A stretch of 64,000 nt of DNA from JBBILU01 sp037444775 (GCA_037444775.1 JBBILU010000005.1:62001-126000), one strand, 5' to 3'; positions 10,126 through 22,362 are shown, counted from the first letter of the stretch. The notes: generated by a model not told the origin, from the sequence alone. Program-made: numbers and translations.

Positions 10126-10223
10126 ATTAAGTTAAGACTTTACTTTCCTACTTAGAAGTCAATACCATTAATTTAAGAGATGTTTTCAGAGAAACATCTT
10201 ATCTAAAAATTCCTTAACTTAAT
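10126..10223. repeat. 98-bp dumbbell element with 11-bp terminal inverted repeats
   Basis: The ends are ATTAAGTTAAG and CTTAACTTAAT, perfectly complementary. Inside are two hairpins: GACTT...AAGTC (15-nt loop) and AGATGTTT, TCAGAG, AAACATCT. Together they would form a three-way-junction RNA or a MITE-like insertion. No second copy is in this window. It sits in the 400-bp gap after uvrA, which otherwise holds only the repeat copy and the fragment above. Confidence 0.6.
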
Positions 10224-10270
10224 GTCATTGTCGTAAACTATATTGCCTTTTCTCTACTTTTTTTGTAATT

Positions 10271-13129
10271 TTAACTTTTCTTCAAATATTTTCTAATTGC
10301 TTCAGCTGTGAAACTTTCTTTATTATTAGAAACTTCTTCAACAGTTCAGAAACAAACTAAATTTCATCATTTATATCATCATTCAGGTCAAATATCTATT
10401 ATATGGTCAGCATTTAATATAACATCCATATTATGTTCAATCACCAAAACAGTGTTTCATTTATCAACTAGAGAGTGTAAAATCTTTAGTAGTCTATCTA
10501 CATCCTGAAAATGTAATCATGTAGTAGGTTCATCTAAAATATAAAAAGTTCATCAAGTAGATCTTTTTGATAACTCTGTCGATAATTTAATTCTCTGAGC
10601 TTCTCAACCAGATAAAGTTGTAGATGATTGTCAAAGTTTTATATAAGAAAGTCAAACTTTGTCTATAGTTTTTAAAATTTTAATTATCTTTGGATGATTC
10701 TCAAAAAAATCTATGGATTCTTCAATAGTCATATCAAGAACATCAGCAATACTTTTTCACTTATATTTTATTTGAAGAGTTTCATTATTAAATCTTTTTC
10801 CATGACAAGATTCACATTCAACATAAACTGGAGGTAAAAAATGCATTTCTATTTTTTTTGTTCAATCTCAATCACATTCATTACATCTTCAATGTTTTGT
10901 ATTGAATGAAAATCTTCAAGGTCCATATCATCTAACTTGACTTTCTGTTGTTGAGGCAAAAACATCTCTAATATAAGTAAAAACTCAAGTATAAGTTGCT
11001 GGATTACTACGAGGAGTTTTTCAAATTGGTGACTGGTCAATGATCACAGCTTTGTCTAGCCTGTCTAGTCAAGTTATGCTATCAACTAGTCATACTTGTC
11101 TATTTGCTTTATTTAATTTATTAAGTAGATAATTTCATATAATGTCGTTTACAAGGGAAGATTTCCCACTTCAAGAAACTCAGGTTACCACAGTCATAGT
11201 AGACAAAGGTATGTCTACTGATACATTTTTAAGATTGTTTTGTCTAGCTCAAACTATAGACAAAACTTTTCAATTACTTTTTAAATCTTTATAACTTGGT
11301 CTGAAACCTTTTTTTATTTTTCTAAATAAATTTGATTCTAAGTATGCTCAAGTTATAGAATTTTTATTTGCAATAATTTCATCGACTGTTCATTCAGCAA
11401 TAATATTTCATCAATGAATTCAAGCTCAAGGTCAGATATCTATTATATAATCTGATTCTCTCATAATATCTTCATCATGTTCAACAATAATTAATGTATT
11501 TCAAATATCTCTAAGTTTTTTTAAATTATTTATAAGCATATTATTGTCTCTAGGATGGAGTCAAATGGATGGTTCATCTAAAACATAAATAATTCATTCT
11601 AACTTTGTTCATATTTGTGTTGCAAGTCTAATTCTTTGAGCTTCTCAACCAGACAAAGTTCAAGCCTTTCTTGATATTGTCATATAATCAAGTCAAACTC
11701 CAGATAGAAACTCAAGTCTTTCTATGGCATTTTTTAAAACTTTTTTTACAATTTTTTCTTCTGAAATACTTAATTCAAAACTTCTTAAAAATTCTAAAGA
11801 TTTAGTAACTGATAAATTAGATAAATCTCAAATATCTAAATCTTTTAAATAAACATTTAAGGCTTCTTTTTTTAGTCTTTTTCACTTACATTCCAAACAA
11901 TCAACTTCTGTAATAAAATCATCATAATGTCATTTTTCAGCTCATGAATCAAAATATCTTCTAGTTAAAGTATTTATAACTCACTCAAATTTTGAATTAT
12001 ATGTATTCATAACTCAAGATTCATTCTTGTAAGTAACTTTATAAATATGATTTCCAGTTCAATATAAGATTATTTCTTTTTCTTTTTTAGTTAATTCCGA
12101 ATATTTCTTATTTATATTAACTTTTGCATATTCAGAAACACAGGAAATCATAGATGAAAAATATTCTCATCAAAATCAAGGAACTATAATTGCTCATTCT
12201 GCAAGAGTTAAATTTGGGTTTGTAATTTTTTCTTCAAGAAAAACAGTCTGAATTCAAAGTCAATGACAATGAGGACATGCTCAAGAATGGCTATTAAAAG
12301 AAAAACTTGATATAGACAATTCTTCTGGAATATGTCAACAGTTTGAACAAACAAAAATATTAGAAAATTGTCTTTCTTCGTTGTAATTTTCTGTAAATAC
12401 TTCTGTTTTTAAAAATCACTTTCATAGTTTAAAAGATAATTCCAAGGAATCTTTTAATCTTTTTGTATCTGAACTTTCTCTGTCTGTATAGTCTTTAGTA
12501 AGCAATCTGTCTACTATTATGTCTACTTTGTCTACCTTGTCTAGTGTTCAAAAGTCTAAATTATCGTTTATAGAATATATTTTTCAATCAAAAGAGAATC
12601 TTATAAAACCTAATTCAAGAATTTCTTTTTTAAACTCTTCAAAGTTAGAAAAAGATTTTTTTAAAGGAAATTTTATTACAAATTTAGTTTCCTTTGAAAA
12701 AGTTGATAAATATTTAATAACATCATCTAAAGAATCTTTTTTTACTATAGTTCAACATTTTACACATTTTCTCGATCAAATGTTGAGATATAGAAGTTTA
12801 TAATAATCATAAATTTCAGTTATTGTTCAAACTGTAGATCTAGGATTTTTACTTGTTGTTTTTTGATCTATTGAAATAGTAGGTGAAAGTCATTTAATTT
12901 CATCAACTTCTGCCTCTTCCATCATTCAACCAACAAACATTCTAGCATAACTTGAAAGACTTTCAAGATATTTTTGTTGTCAAACAGAATAAATTGTATT
13001 GAATGCTAAACTTGATTTTCCACTTCAAGAAACTCAAGTAATAACTGTCATTTTATTTTTTGGAATTTTTACATTTATATTCTTTAAATTATGTGTTCTA
13101 GCTCAAAAAACTTCTAAAAATTCTGACAT
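10271..13129 (-). CDS. uvrA: Excinuclease ABC subunit A
   Basis: Damage-recognition ATPase of nucleotide excision repair, 952 residues (usual size about 940). There are two ABC modules. The first Walker A is GVSGSGKSSLAFNT near residue 30 with signature LSGGEAQRIRLA. The second Walker A is GVSGSGKSSLVND with its own signature SGGEAQRIKLS. Zinc modules are visible (CPHCHG; CNECDGDG and CESCHGKR). It is the last gene of a leftward operon after rsuA-like and queA, 23 bp behind queA. uvrB and uvrC are not in this window, but mfd at 58 kb belongs to the same pathway. Confidence 0.96.
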
Positions 13130-13152
13130 AAATATTTATTAAAAATAAAAAA

Positions 13153-14172
13153 TTATTTTATCCGCATAGCATCTCAAAAAGAAAAAAATCTAAATTCTGA
13201 ATTTATAGCATATTTATAAGCTTTTTCTATGTTTTCTTTTCAAGCTAATGCTGAAACTAACATTAATAAAGTTGACTTTGGTAAGTGAAAATTAGTTATC
13301 AAACTATCAACAAACTTCCATTTATATCAAGGATAAATAAAAATATTTGTTTCTTTTTGCCCAAAAGACAAATTTCATAATTCATCACTAAAACTTTCTA
13401 AAACTCTTATAGAGGTTGTTCAAACAGAAATTATTTTTTTGCCAGATTTTTTATAAAGATTGAGTCTTTTAGCTGTTTCCTCTTCTATTTCTATGTATTC
13501 ATAATGCATTTTATGTTCTTCTATATTTTCTGTTTCCACATTTTTGAAAGTTCAAAGTCAAACATGAAGTAAAACTTTTTCAATTTTAACTCATTTTTCT
13601 TCTAATTTTCTAATTAAATTTTCTGTAAAATGAAGTCAAGCTGTTGGAGCAGCAACACTTCAAGAAGTTTCATTAAAAATAGTTTGATATCTATCTTTTT
13701 TTTCTAATTTCTCTTTTATATATGGAGGAAGTGGAACTTCTCAAAATTCTTCAATTTTTTTCAAAAATTCATCTCATCCTATACTAAACTCTACAGTTCT
13801 TCAATTATCAGAAAAATCTTTTATTTCAGCATTAAAATTATCAAAAATTACTTTTGTTCAAGGTTTTAGCTTTTTTCAAGGGAAAACTAAACAATCCCAA
13901 GTATAATTATCAATCTTCTTATTTAAAAATATTTCACAATCTTTTTTAGAATTTTCAATTTTTCAAATTAGCCTAGCATTAATAACTTTTGTTTTATTTA
14001 AAACTAAAACATCATTTTCTCATAAATAATCCAAAATATTAAAAAACTGTTTAGATAAAATATCTCAAGAGTTTTTGTCTAAAATAAGTAATCTCGAAGA
14101 ATCTCTTGGTTCTATTGGAGTTTGTGCAATTAATTTTTCTGGTAAAAAATAATCAAATTCATTAAGTTTCAT
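13153..14172 (-). CDS. queA: S-adenosylmethionine:tRNA ribosyltransferase-isomerase QueA
   Basis: Makes epoxyqueuosine from preQ1 in the wobble position of tRNA; 339 residues. Family marks are FDYFLPEKLIAQTPIEPRD at the N-terminus, NDVLVLNKTKVINAR, VAAPTAGLHFT and ITNFHLPKSTLLMLVSA. It sits between the pseudouridine synthase and uvrA with gaps of 16 and 23 bp, so it is co-transcribed. Its presence implies that preQ1 or a queuosine precursor is made or salvaged, although no queC/D/E/F genes are seen here. Confidence 0.95.
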
Positions 14173-14188
14173 AAAAAATGTGTTATTA

Positions 14189-14884
14189 TTAAATAAATAT
14201 TTTATCAACTTCTTCTTTTTTTAAATATTTCCATTCTCAAAGTCCTAAATTTCAAAGTTCTAAATTTCAAATTGAAACTCTTTTTAGCTTCAAAACTTTA
14301 TTATTAACAGCTTCAAGCATTTTTTTAACTTGATGAAATCTTCATTCACTTATAGATAAATAAATTTCTTTCTCTCAAATAATTTCAACTTTAGCTGGTT
14401 TTGTAAAAATATCTTTATCTATCTTTAATCCCGATTCTAGGTTTTTTATATCTTTATCAGATAGTATTTTTTCTATATTTACATAATATTTCTTAAAAAC
14501 TTCTTTTTTAGGATTTGTTATTTGATGAATTAAAAGTCCATTATTGGTTAAAAAAAGTAATCATTCAGTGTCAAAGTCAAGTCTTCAAGCTAAATTTACT
14601 AAATGTCAATATGGACAAGAAATAAGTAAATCTAAATAACTTTTATGTAATCATTCGGGGACTTTTGAACTAACATATCAAATAGGTTTATTTAACATTA
14701 AATAAACTTCTTCTAAGTATTTTATATTTTCTTCTCAGACTCAAATAATATCTCAAACTTTTATTTCAAAATCTTTGTTAAAAATTCCATCTCAATTAAC
14801 GGAAATAATTCAGTCTTTTATTAATTGTGTTACTTGTTTTCTACTTCAAAATCATAAATTTCAAATAAATTTATCTAATCTCAT
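14189..14884 (-). CDS. RsuA/RluB-type rRNA pseudouridine synthase
   Basis: 231 residues. An N-terminal S4-type RNA-binding segment (MRLDKFIGNLGFGSRKQV) precedes the catalytic domain with GRLDFDTEGLLFLTNNG, which contains the catalytic Asp, and KKYYVNI plus EGRFHQVKKM. The length and the N-terminal S4 domain fit RsuA (16S U516), but RluB/RluE-type specificity cannot be excluded. It is first gene of the operon with queA and uvrA. Confidence 0.88.
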
Positions 14885-15042
14885 TTTTTACATATAACTT
14901 AACTTTATAAAATTTCTTTTTATTATACAAATAATAATTTTTTATCAAATTTTTTTATAGAATAATAATTTAGTAAAAGTTTTTTTTACTTTTTTAAAAA
15001 ATATAATAAAATAGAGTCACTTTATTCTATAATTATTTTAAT

Positions 15043-16011
15043 ATGCTTAGGTTTTTTGTTCCTGTTTTATTATTACTTGTCCCAATATTTGCTATTTTGA
15101 CTGAAAATACTTGAATAATAATTTTTTCTATATTTTTTGATTTAGTTTTAGTTTTTTTATCTGTTAGAATAGTTTCTCCTAATACGGTAAAAACTGTTGA
15201 AGTTTTTGGTAAATATAATAGAGTTTTAAGATCTTGATTGAACTTTATTATACCTATAGTAGAGACAACAAAAACACAAATTATGTATAGAAGGAATTTC
15301 CCAGTTGATGTTGAATGAGTTACTCAAGATAATGTTACTGCTTATATTTGACTTAATGTAATTTTTTATATAAAAGATGATTTAAATGATACTCTAAATT
15401 GAAATATTTATAAATCTATTTATGAAATAGATGATGCTAGAACTATGATGAAATCTGCAATTGATGAACAATTAAGATGAATGATGTCAACTTTCTCACA
15501 TAAAGAAATTTTTTGAAAAAGGGAAGAAATTTGAGAATCTATAGAAGAAAGACTTAGAGAAAAACTATCTCAATTTGGTTATACTCTAGACTCTATACAA
15601 GTTAGGGATGTTAAATTAGAACAGTCTGTAATGGCTTCTATGAACAAAATTATAGAAACAGAAAAACTGAAAGAAGCTGCTTTTAATGAAGCTGAAGCAA
15701 AAAAAATAATGCAAGTAAAAGAAGCTGAAGCTGAGAAAGAATCAAAAATTTTACTTTGAGAATGAATGGCAGGTCAAAGATTAAAAATTGCTGAATGATT
15801 CAAAGAATCTGTTGACTTAATTAAACAAGCAGATACATCTTTAAATGCTGAAAAAGTTTTAAAATTTTTGCTTGATTCTTCAAGAATTGAAACACTTGGG
15901 AATATTTGAAGTAAAAATAATTCTAAACTTATTTACTTAAATGAAGATTTAGAATGAAGATCTGGTAGAGAATTAAAATTAATTGCTGGAAGTGATATTA
16001 TGCAAAAATAA
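15043..16011 (+). CDS. SPFH/Band 7 (stomatin/HflK-like) membrane protein
   Basis: 322 residues. Two adjacent hydrophobic N-terminal segments (residues 3-18 and 23-44) are followed by a Band 7 domain: VKTVEVFGKYNRVLRSGLNF, then RRNFPVDVEGVTQDNVTAYI. A long charged helical region rich in Glu/Ala/Lys comes next (residues 200-260). Such proteins form membrane microdomain scaffolds and often modulate FtsH-type proteases. The next gene starts 9 bp later. A TATAAT-like -10 at 15002 is visible without a clear -35. Confidence 0.85.
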
Positions 16012-16020
16012 TTTAAAAAA

Positions 16021-16335
16021 ATGAATAGAGCAAAAGTTGAACTACGAATTCTTGAAATTCTTAGACTTATAAATCATCCGATTATAGAGCCCCTTAAAGA
16101 AAGCATTTCAATATTTTCTTTAAAGGAACTTTTGCAAATTCTTAAGTTTTTAGAAACTTGAGATCTAAATCCAATCAACCAGTTTTTAGAAGAGAAAACA
16201 AAAGAATATATTTGAATTATAGAAGAAATAAAAATGATGACAGCTTTTTCCAAACTACAAAGTCATAAAAATATAGAAGAAAAAGAAAGAGAAAAAGAAA
16301 ATAAAGAAATAGAGAATATGATTATTTTTGATTAG
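16021..16335 (+). CDS. Small helical hypothetical protein
   Basis: 104 residues, family not recognised. It is predicted mostly helical, with a very Glu/Lys-rich C-terminal third that could form a coiled coil. It contains two TGA glycines. Only 9 bp separate it from the SPFH gene, suggesting a partner of that membrane protein. Its reading frame and spacing support a real gene. Confidence 0.65.
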
Positions 16336-16339
16336 ATTT

Positions 16340-16368
16340 TTGCAAAAATATATTTTTTATAGTAAAAT
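16340..16368 (+). promoter_or_regulatory. Promoter of the TIM-barrel gene
   Basis: TTGCAA, 17 bp, TAAAAT, ending about 32 bp before the GTG start. Confidence 0.5.
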
Positions 16369-16399
16369 AATTTAAGTTTTAATATTAATTATTCATAAA

Positions 16400-17170
16400 G
16401 TGATTCTATTATCTACATCCAGTCTTAGTTGATATTCTATACACAGAATATTAGGTTTTGCAAAAAAATCTTGATATGAGTGATTAGATCTCAGCTTAAC
16501 CAAGCTTGAATATGACCTATGGGATGAAAATTACATAAAATGATTAAGTGATGCATTTAATATACCAATTCATTCTATTACTGCTCCCATGAAGTGAATG
16601 AATGAAGAGTTGGTAAAAAAAATAGTTAAAATATGAAAAAGGCTAAATACTTCTGTTATTACTTTTTCTCCTCCTCACTTAATGGATTGATCTACTAAAC
16701 GGTTTTTTGAATACTTACCAAAACTAAAAAAAGAATCTTGAATAAGTATTTGTATTCAAAATGTTGAACTAAAGTTTTTATTTTTTATAATTCCAGAATA
16801 TAGAAATTCAACATTATCTCAATTAAAAAAAATAACTGGAGATACAGCCTTAGACTTGTCAGCAATTGATAGCTCTTCTTGAACAGATATACTAAAAGCT
16901 TCATGAGAATTATGATTAAGTATAAAAAATATTTTCGTTTCTGATAGAGATTGACCAAACTTTTGACTTGTTCCTTGAAGTATAGCTTGATGATTATCAC
17001 ATCTTCCTTTAGAAAGCTTTTTTATAAAGCTAAAAAATGAATGATATCCTTGATTTTTTACTTTAAAAGTTAAACCAACTGAAATATGAGTTGGAAACGA
17101 AGAAAAAGTTTTGCAAAATCTAGAATATGTAAAAAAATATTATGAAAAATATTTCATAAATTTCAAATAA
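16400..17170 (+). CDS. Sugar phosphate isomerase/epimerase-like TIM-barrel protein
   Basis: 256 residues resembling the xylose isomerase-like/AP endonuclease 2 fold. Recurrent strand endings are visible: IPIHSITAPM, VITFSPPHLM, ISICIQNVE, ALDLSAID, IKNIFVSDRDG and GFFTLKVKP. The metal-ligand pattern is loose, so the substrate is unknown. No ATG fits; GTG at 16400 gives a first beta strand VILLSTSSLSG as expected. Endonuclease IV is unlikely because its characteristic zinc motifs are not evident. Confidence 0.6.
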
Positions 17171-17190
17171 ATAGAAAATCTCTATTTATT
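17166..17190. terminator. Bidirectional terminator between the TIM-barrel gene and miaA
   Basis: A 10-bp stem (AATAAATAGA with TCTATTTATT) and a 5-nt loop. The stop codons of both converging genes lie inside the stem. Confidence 0.65.
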
Positions 17191-18079
17191 TTTCATATCT
17201 TCTAAACCAAGTTAGTTGTCTTTTTGCATAATTTCTTGAATTCTTTTTTATAAGTTCTTTTGTGTCCTCCAAAGAACTTTTTTTGTTTATATAATCAAAA
17301 AGTTCTGTATATCAAATTGATTTCATTCAAAAAGACTTTTGATTAAATCACATTTTTAATAAATTTTCAAATTCTTCTAAAAGTCCTTCTTCAAACATTA
17401 TATCAACTCTTTTGTTTATTCTATTGTACAATTCTCTCCTATTTTCATCATAGGGAGTTAGAAATAATACATCATATTTTAAAACTTTATCTATTCTAAA
17501 ATCTGCTTTTGATTTTCAAGTAAGAGTTTTAATTTCTATAGCTCTAATAACATAATTTAAGTTATTTGGATGAAGTTCTTTTGCGTATTCTGGATCTATT
17601 TCTTGCAATTTTTTATAAACAAATTCTTTTCAATATTTTTCTGCTTCTTCTTCTAAAACTTTTCTAAATTCTAAATCAGCAACAACTTCTGGAATATCAA
17701 AATCATAAATTAAAGAATCTATATATAAACCTGTTCCTCAAGCTAAAACAGGTATTTTATTTTGAAAAAAAAGTTTTTCTATAATCTTTTCTGCCTCTTT
17801 TTTATAAAGTCAAATAGAATAATTTTCATCTGGAGAAACAATGTCAATCATATGATGAATTATTCCTTCTTTTTCATCTTCTTTTATTTTTGCTGTTCAA
17901 ATATTCATATATTTGAAAATTTGTCTAGAATCCACTGAAACAACTTCTGTTTTTAAATTTTTTGCAACTTCAATACTAAGACTTGTTTTTCCGCAAGCCG
18001 TTGGTCAATAAATTACAACAAGTTTTTGTTTAGAAGATTTTTTTTCTATAAAACTTTTTAATCTGTCTAAATAATTCAT
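17186..18079 (-). CDS. miaA: tRNA dimethylallyltransferase MiaA
   Basis: Adds the dimethylallyl group to A37 of UNN-decoding tRNAs. It has 297 residues. The P-loop is YGPTACGKTSLS near residue 24, with Ala-Cys where Ala-Ser/Ala-Val is common. SVDSRQIFKYMNIGTAK, AGGTGLYIDSL, RAIEI and GYTELFDYI are typical. NYAKRQLTWFRR closes the protein. It is a single gene; upstream lies only pseudogene debris. Confidence 0.95.
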
Positions 18080-18090
18080 TAATTAAAAAT

Positions 18091-18397
18091 TTATCTTATA
18101 ACATCCACAATAATATTTGCAACATTTTTTACTATTTCTATATATCATTCTACATTTCCATTTTCCATAATTTATAAAGTTGTTCTAAATTATTATATTG
18201 AAGTCTATTTTATTAAAAAAGAAATTTAATAATCAAAAAGGGATTTTCAAAATCTTCTTGGACTAGATAAAAAAATATATTTAGCTTTTCTTTCTACAAT
18301 AATTTCATATATATTTAGTTTTATCAGCATATATATAATTATTATCTTTATTCCTCATCTCCTCAAATGATTATATTCATATAGGTAGATTTTTCAT
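18091..18397 (-). pseudogene. Remnant of an AAA-ATPase-like/PD-(D/E)XK family gene
   Basis: The N-terminal remnant reads MKNLPIGI, then a TAA where CAA (Gln) is expected, then SFEEMRNKDNNYIYADKTKY. A frameshift follows, and a second frame continues YEIIVERKAKYIFLSSPRRF-GKS. This is the classic start of the AAA-ATPase-like family (YVDKT and the RPRRFGKS P-loop). After a deletion, a C-terminal piece (NNLEQLYKL, frameshift, MENGNVEGYIEIVKNVAN) matches the region after the ATPase domain in the same family. A nonsense codon, at least two frameshifts and a large internal deletion make it dead. Confidence 0.7.
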
Positions 18398-18456
18398 TTT
18401 TCTTAATTATTATTAAAATTTAATTTAATTATATAATATTTTTATTTTTTGTAAAC

Positions 18457-18496
18457 AACAAAAAAACTCTCTTAGAAATAAGAGAGTTTTTTTGTT
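18457..18496 (-). terminator. Terminator of the S-layer-like gene
   Basis: A perfect 18-bp stem (AACAAAAAAACTCTCTTA with its complement) and a GAAA-type 4-nt loop, 14 bp after the stop. It is one of the strongest hairpins in the window. Confidence 0.9.
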
Positions 18497-18509
18497 TAGT
18501 AGTTAAATA

Positions 18510-21500
18510 CTAGTTTTTAATATCAACACTAAGTTGTTTATCAGCAGTAGCTGTTTTAGAAGAGAATACTTTAGAAATTTCAGTACCTACAGCATAAGTT
18601 TTTACACCATTAGCATCGTAATCAACTAAAGAACCATCATCTAATTTAATTTCTTCAACATTAGCAACTTTTACATTCAATGTAGCTTTAGTTATATCTC
18701 CACCTGCAACTGCAGCTAAATCAGCAATAACATCAAATGTAGCTTTACCATCATCAATAGTAGCAAAATTTAAAAATGCTCCAGTAGAAGAGAAATCAGA
18801 AACAGAAACTGTTTTAGTAGTTCATGAAACTAGAGAAACTCAAGTTCCAGATCTAGATAATTTTATATTAGAAACTGTAACATTACTTGCAGAAATATCT
18901 AATTTAATAGTTTTTAATAATGCTTCTATAATATCTTTACCATCGTTATATTTATTGAAAGATTGATTTTCAGTATCTATAGTAATTTTTGCAATAACTG
19001 CTCCACTTTCTGCAGTTATATTATTTTTAGCAGCAGTTAAAGTAACTCAAGCAACACTATTAGCAGCAATAGTAACTTCTTTTGCAGTAAAAGAAGAAGG
19101 TAATGTTAAATCAGCAGGAGTATAATTATCTCAAGAAACATATCAATCAACAATTAATGCAGAACTTGTTGTATCTAATTGAACTTGAAATTTTCAAGTA
19201 GTAGATTTAACAGCAGTACCAGCATCAGAAATAGGATTAATATCAGCAACTAAATAAGCTTTAGTTTCAGAAACTGGAAGATTAAAATCTTCTTTAAATT
19301 CAATTTTAGTATCAGTTCAATCAACTGTAACATCAGCTCCAGAAGCTAATACTTTTCCATCAACAGAAACTAATTTAACATTAGTAACAGTATCAGAGAA
19401 ATTTCATCAAACTAATCTAAATACCATATTTTTTACTCTAGATTCTTCATATTTAGAGTCTAATTTTAATTTAGCTAATTGAACACCTGTTCTACCAGCA
19501 AGAACAACTTTATTAACATCAGTTAAAGCAGTTTTATCTTCTGATGTATCGTAAGCTATACTCAATTTACCATGATCTCTCATAGTTAAAGTAAGTGTAG
19601 AACCAGTACTAGTAACAGAAGGTACAAATTCATTATTATCTGAATCATTAACAACAATATCAGTATTAGCTGAACTATTAAGTACTAAAGCTAAAGTTTG
19701 TTCACTTGTAACTTTATCATTACTTTTGAATTTAACAACAACAGTAAGAGGAACATTTTTTTGTCCAGCTTCGATAACTGTATTTACATTATTAAAATCA
19801 ATAGAATCAGAATCAATATTATCTTCTCCAATTTCTACATTACCAATTTTTAATGTAGCAGAATCAATAATATCATCTAATGAACCACTATAAGCAGCAC
19901 CATTACTAACATTATAATTTAGATTCTTTAAAACAAATTTTTTAACTTTTACACTATCAGCATCTCAAACAGAAACTTTAGCTCTATAAGCAACTAACTC
20001 TTGTGATCATAATACTATAGTTTCAGGATTTTGAGCAACTTTAGTTAAAGTAAAATTAGCAGTTTTTACAGTTATATTGTGAGGATTAAAAGAGTTTGTA
20101 GATAAAACTGAATCAACTTTTGGAGTTGAAGTTAAAGTATATGTTTTATTGTTATCTTCATCCTTTACTTCAAGAATTTTTACTGTAAATGTTAATTTTG
20201 CATTATTTAATGCTTGTGCATCTTTAACATCCATAGTTAAATCAAGAACTTTTTCTAATCATTTAGTTAAATCTATATCTTTATAGATATATGCAACATC
20301 TGTATTAGTATTAGTAGCAGTTGTAGGATTAGCATATCAATTAGAATTATAAACATATAGATTATCTTCTGTTGAACCATTTAGTTCAAGACTATCTATA
20401 ACATTAGTAACTCCAGTTCAAGTAGATTGAACTCTAACTTCAACTTTTTTAACTGTGTATCATTCAGAAGCAGCTAACATTTTTAATGTTCCAACTTTTA
20501 CATCAGAAGCATCTGGTCTAGCTTCATCTTTAGTTCATTTAGCAAATGAAACTGAAATTTCAGAACCTTCAACTAATCTATCAATTTGAGCTATTCTTGC
20601 TCAAGTAACAGTAGTACTTCATGTGAATTTAACACTATACCCAGTTTTTTTACCAACTGCATATACATCATCAGAATCATCAAAACTAATTGTAAATTTT
20701 TCATTTACATCAGCAGTAACAACTCACCTTAATTCAAATGAAACACTTCATTTAGCTGGAATTTCATAATTAACAGCAGCTACTAAATCATCACTAGAAT
20801 TAAAAGATAAATCAGCTGCAATTTCTTTTCCATCAGCATATAATGCTAAATTACTAAAAGAATCTCAACTAACTCCACCTTCTAAGTGAAAATTAATAGA
20901 TTTTACAACAACTGCTTCATCATCTGAATTTTCTTTTAATTCAAATCAAGCTAATTTAGCATCTTTACCAATAGTAATATTTCAAGAAGCTTCATTTGCA
21001 GTTATTCTTAATTCTCAAATATTTGTTGGAGAAAAAGGAACTAATAATGCTCATAATAATTCTCCACCTTCAACATCTCATGAAGCTTTTAAATCAATTA
21101 ATTTAACACCATAAGTAGCATTATTCTTAGAAAGGTCTGCAGCATTTGAGTCATCTCAAATTTTACCAGAAACAGTAAAAGTTTCAGTCTCACCTGCTTT
21201 TACAATAACATCTCTATTAAAAGAAATTTCTCTAGTAACAGCAGAAAAATCCTTTGATTTAGAAACTTTTTCACCTTTTGAATTATATACAGCAACTTCA
21301 TTTAAGTCAGCATAGTTACCTAAACCAACAAATTCTAAAGTTAATGTACTTAAAGTAGCATCACTTTCTCAAGCTTTCACATCAAAAGCTAATAATGATG
21401 TCCTAGGTGTATTAACAGGAGTTAATCCATCCATTGGAGTTTCTGGAGATAAAGAAACAGTTAATGTATTAGTAGTTGATGAAGTATCATTAGTAGTAGT

Positions 21501-22145
21501 ATCATCAGTAGTTTCAGTAGATGTATCATCATCAGTAGTTTCAGTAGATGTATCATCTAAATCACCAATCAAATCTTCTAATAAATCATCATCAGAAGAT
21601 TCTTCATTAACAGCCCAAGTAAAAATTACTCATCTTGTTCAAGAAACATTGTAATCAGAAAAAGCTTCAGCAATACCAGCAGCAACAGCTCATTCTACAT
21701 AAGCAGCTTGCCAGTTAGAGTTAGAACTTTTTTCAATTCCTCTAGCTTTCATAACCATTTTTAAAGCTTCTGATTTAGAAACTTCATCTATTGGTCTAAA
21801 GTTAGTATTTGCAGAAATATATCCAGCAGCCAAAAGAGCTTCAGCATATTTACATCCCCAATCTGTTGATTTAAGATCAGCAAATTTACCTTCACAACTT
21901 TCAGAAACAGTAATCTTTCCTAATTTAGCAACAACTTTAGCTAATTCTCTTCTAGTGATAGTATCACCTAATCTATAATTACTAGGATTAGTAGATTGGT
22001 CAACAATAACACCCATAGTAGCTAATTTATTCGCAGCATCCAAACCAGTGTATGCAGCATTTACTCCAGATGCAGAACCAACAATAGAAAAAGCTATTGC
22101 TGATAAAGCTACTACTGAAGTAACTTTTTTAACTATTTTACTCAT
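18510..22145 (-). CDS. Large secreted surface protein with N-terminal SLH domains (S-layer-like)
   Basis: 1211 residues. A Sec signal peptide (MSKIVKKVTSVVALSAIAF..., cleavage after GVNA near residue 30) precedes SLH-type repeats at about 31-170 (YRLGDTITRRELAKVVAKLG; FRPIDEVSKSEALKMVMKA; a third less regular). An Asp/Thr-rich linker of repeated STETTDDD units follows at about 190-240. The remainder is roughly 950 residues of Thr/Val/Ala/Asn-rich beta-sandwich-like repeats, with no enzyme motif. It is probably the S-layer or major cell-surface protein, anchored to the wall by SLH. It has its own consensus promoter, a leader of about 218 nt and a strong terminator, all signs of high expression. 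Its glycines are mostly GGN and seldom TGA, unlike most neighbours. Confidence 0.8.
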
Positions 22146-22362
22146 AGATATTCTATAAGTTAGTAAATAAAATATGTCTATAGTTAATGATAAACTATAA
22201 ACGGTTAAAGCCTTAACCCTAATATTGTATTTATACAATGAAGGGAATACAGAATACTAAAATAATTAATATTCTAAATTCTCTTCACTGAAAATAAAAA
22301 TATTTTAAGGAAAAACTTTTTTAAAACAATCGTGATATGTTAAAGAACAATTTTTTTAAATG
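22146..22362 (-). promoter_or_regulatory. Long hairpin-rich 5' leader of the S-layer gene
   Basis: The untranslated leader is about 218 nt, measured from the predicted start site near 22363. It holds three consecutive dyads close to the gene: ATTGTAT/ATACAAT (22224-22239), GGTTAA/TTAACC (22203-22218) and TATAGTT/AACTATA (22179-22199). They may stabilise the mRNA or control translation. Confidence 0.5.

Noticed and set aside
16400..17170. TIM-barrel protein as endonuclease IV
   Set aside because: The fold fits, but the full set of Nfo zinc-ligand motifs could not be found.
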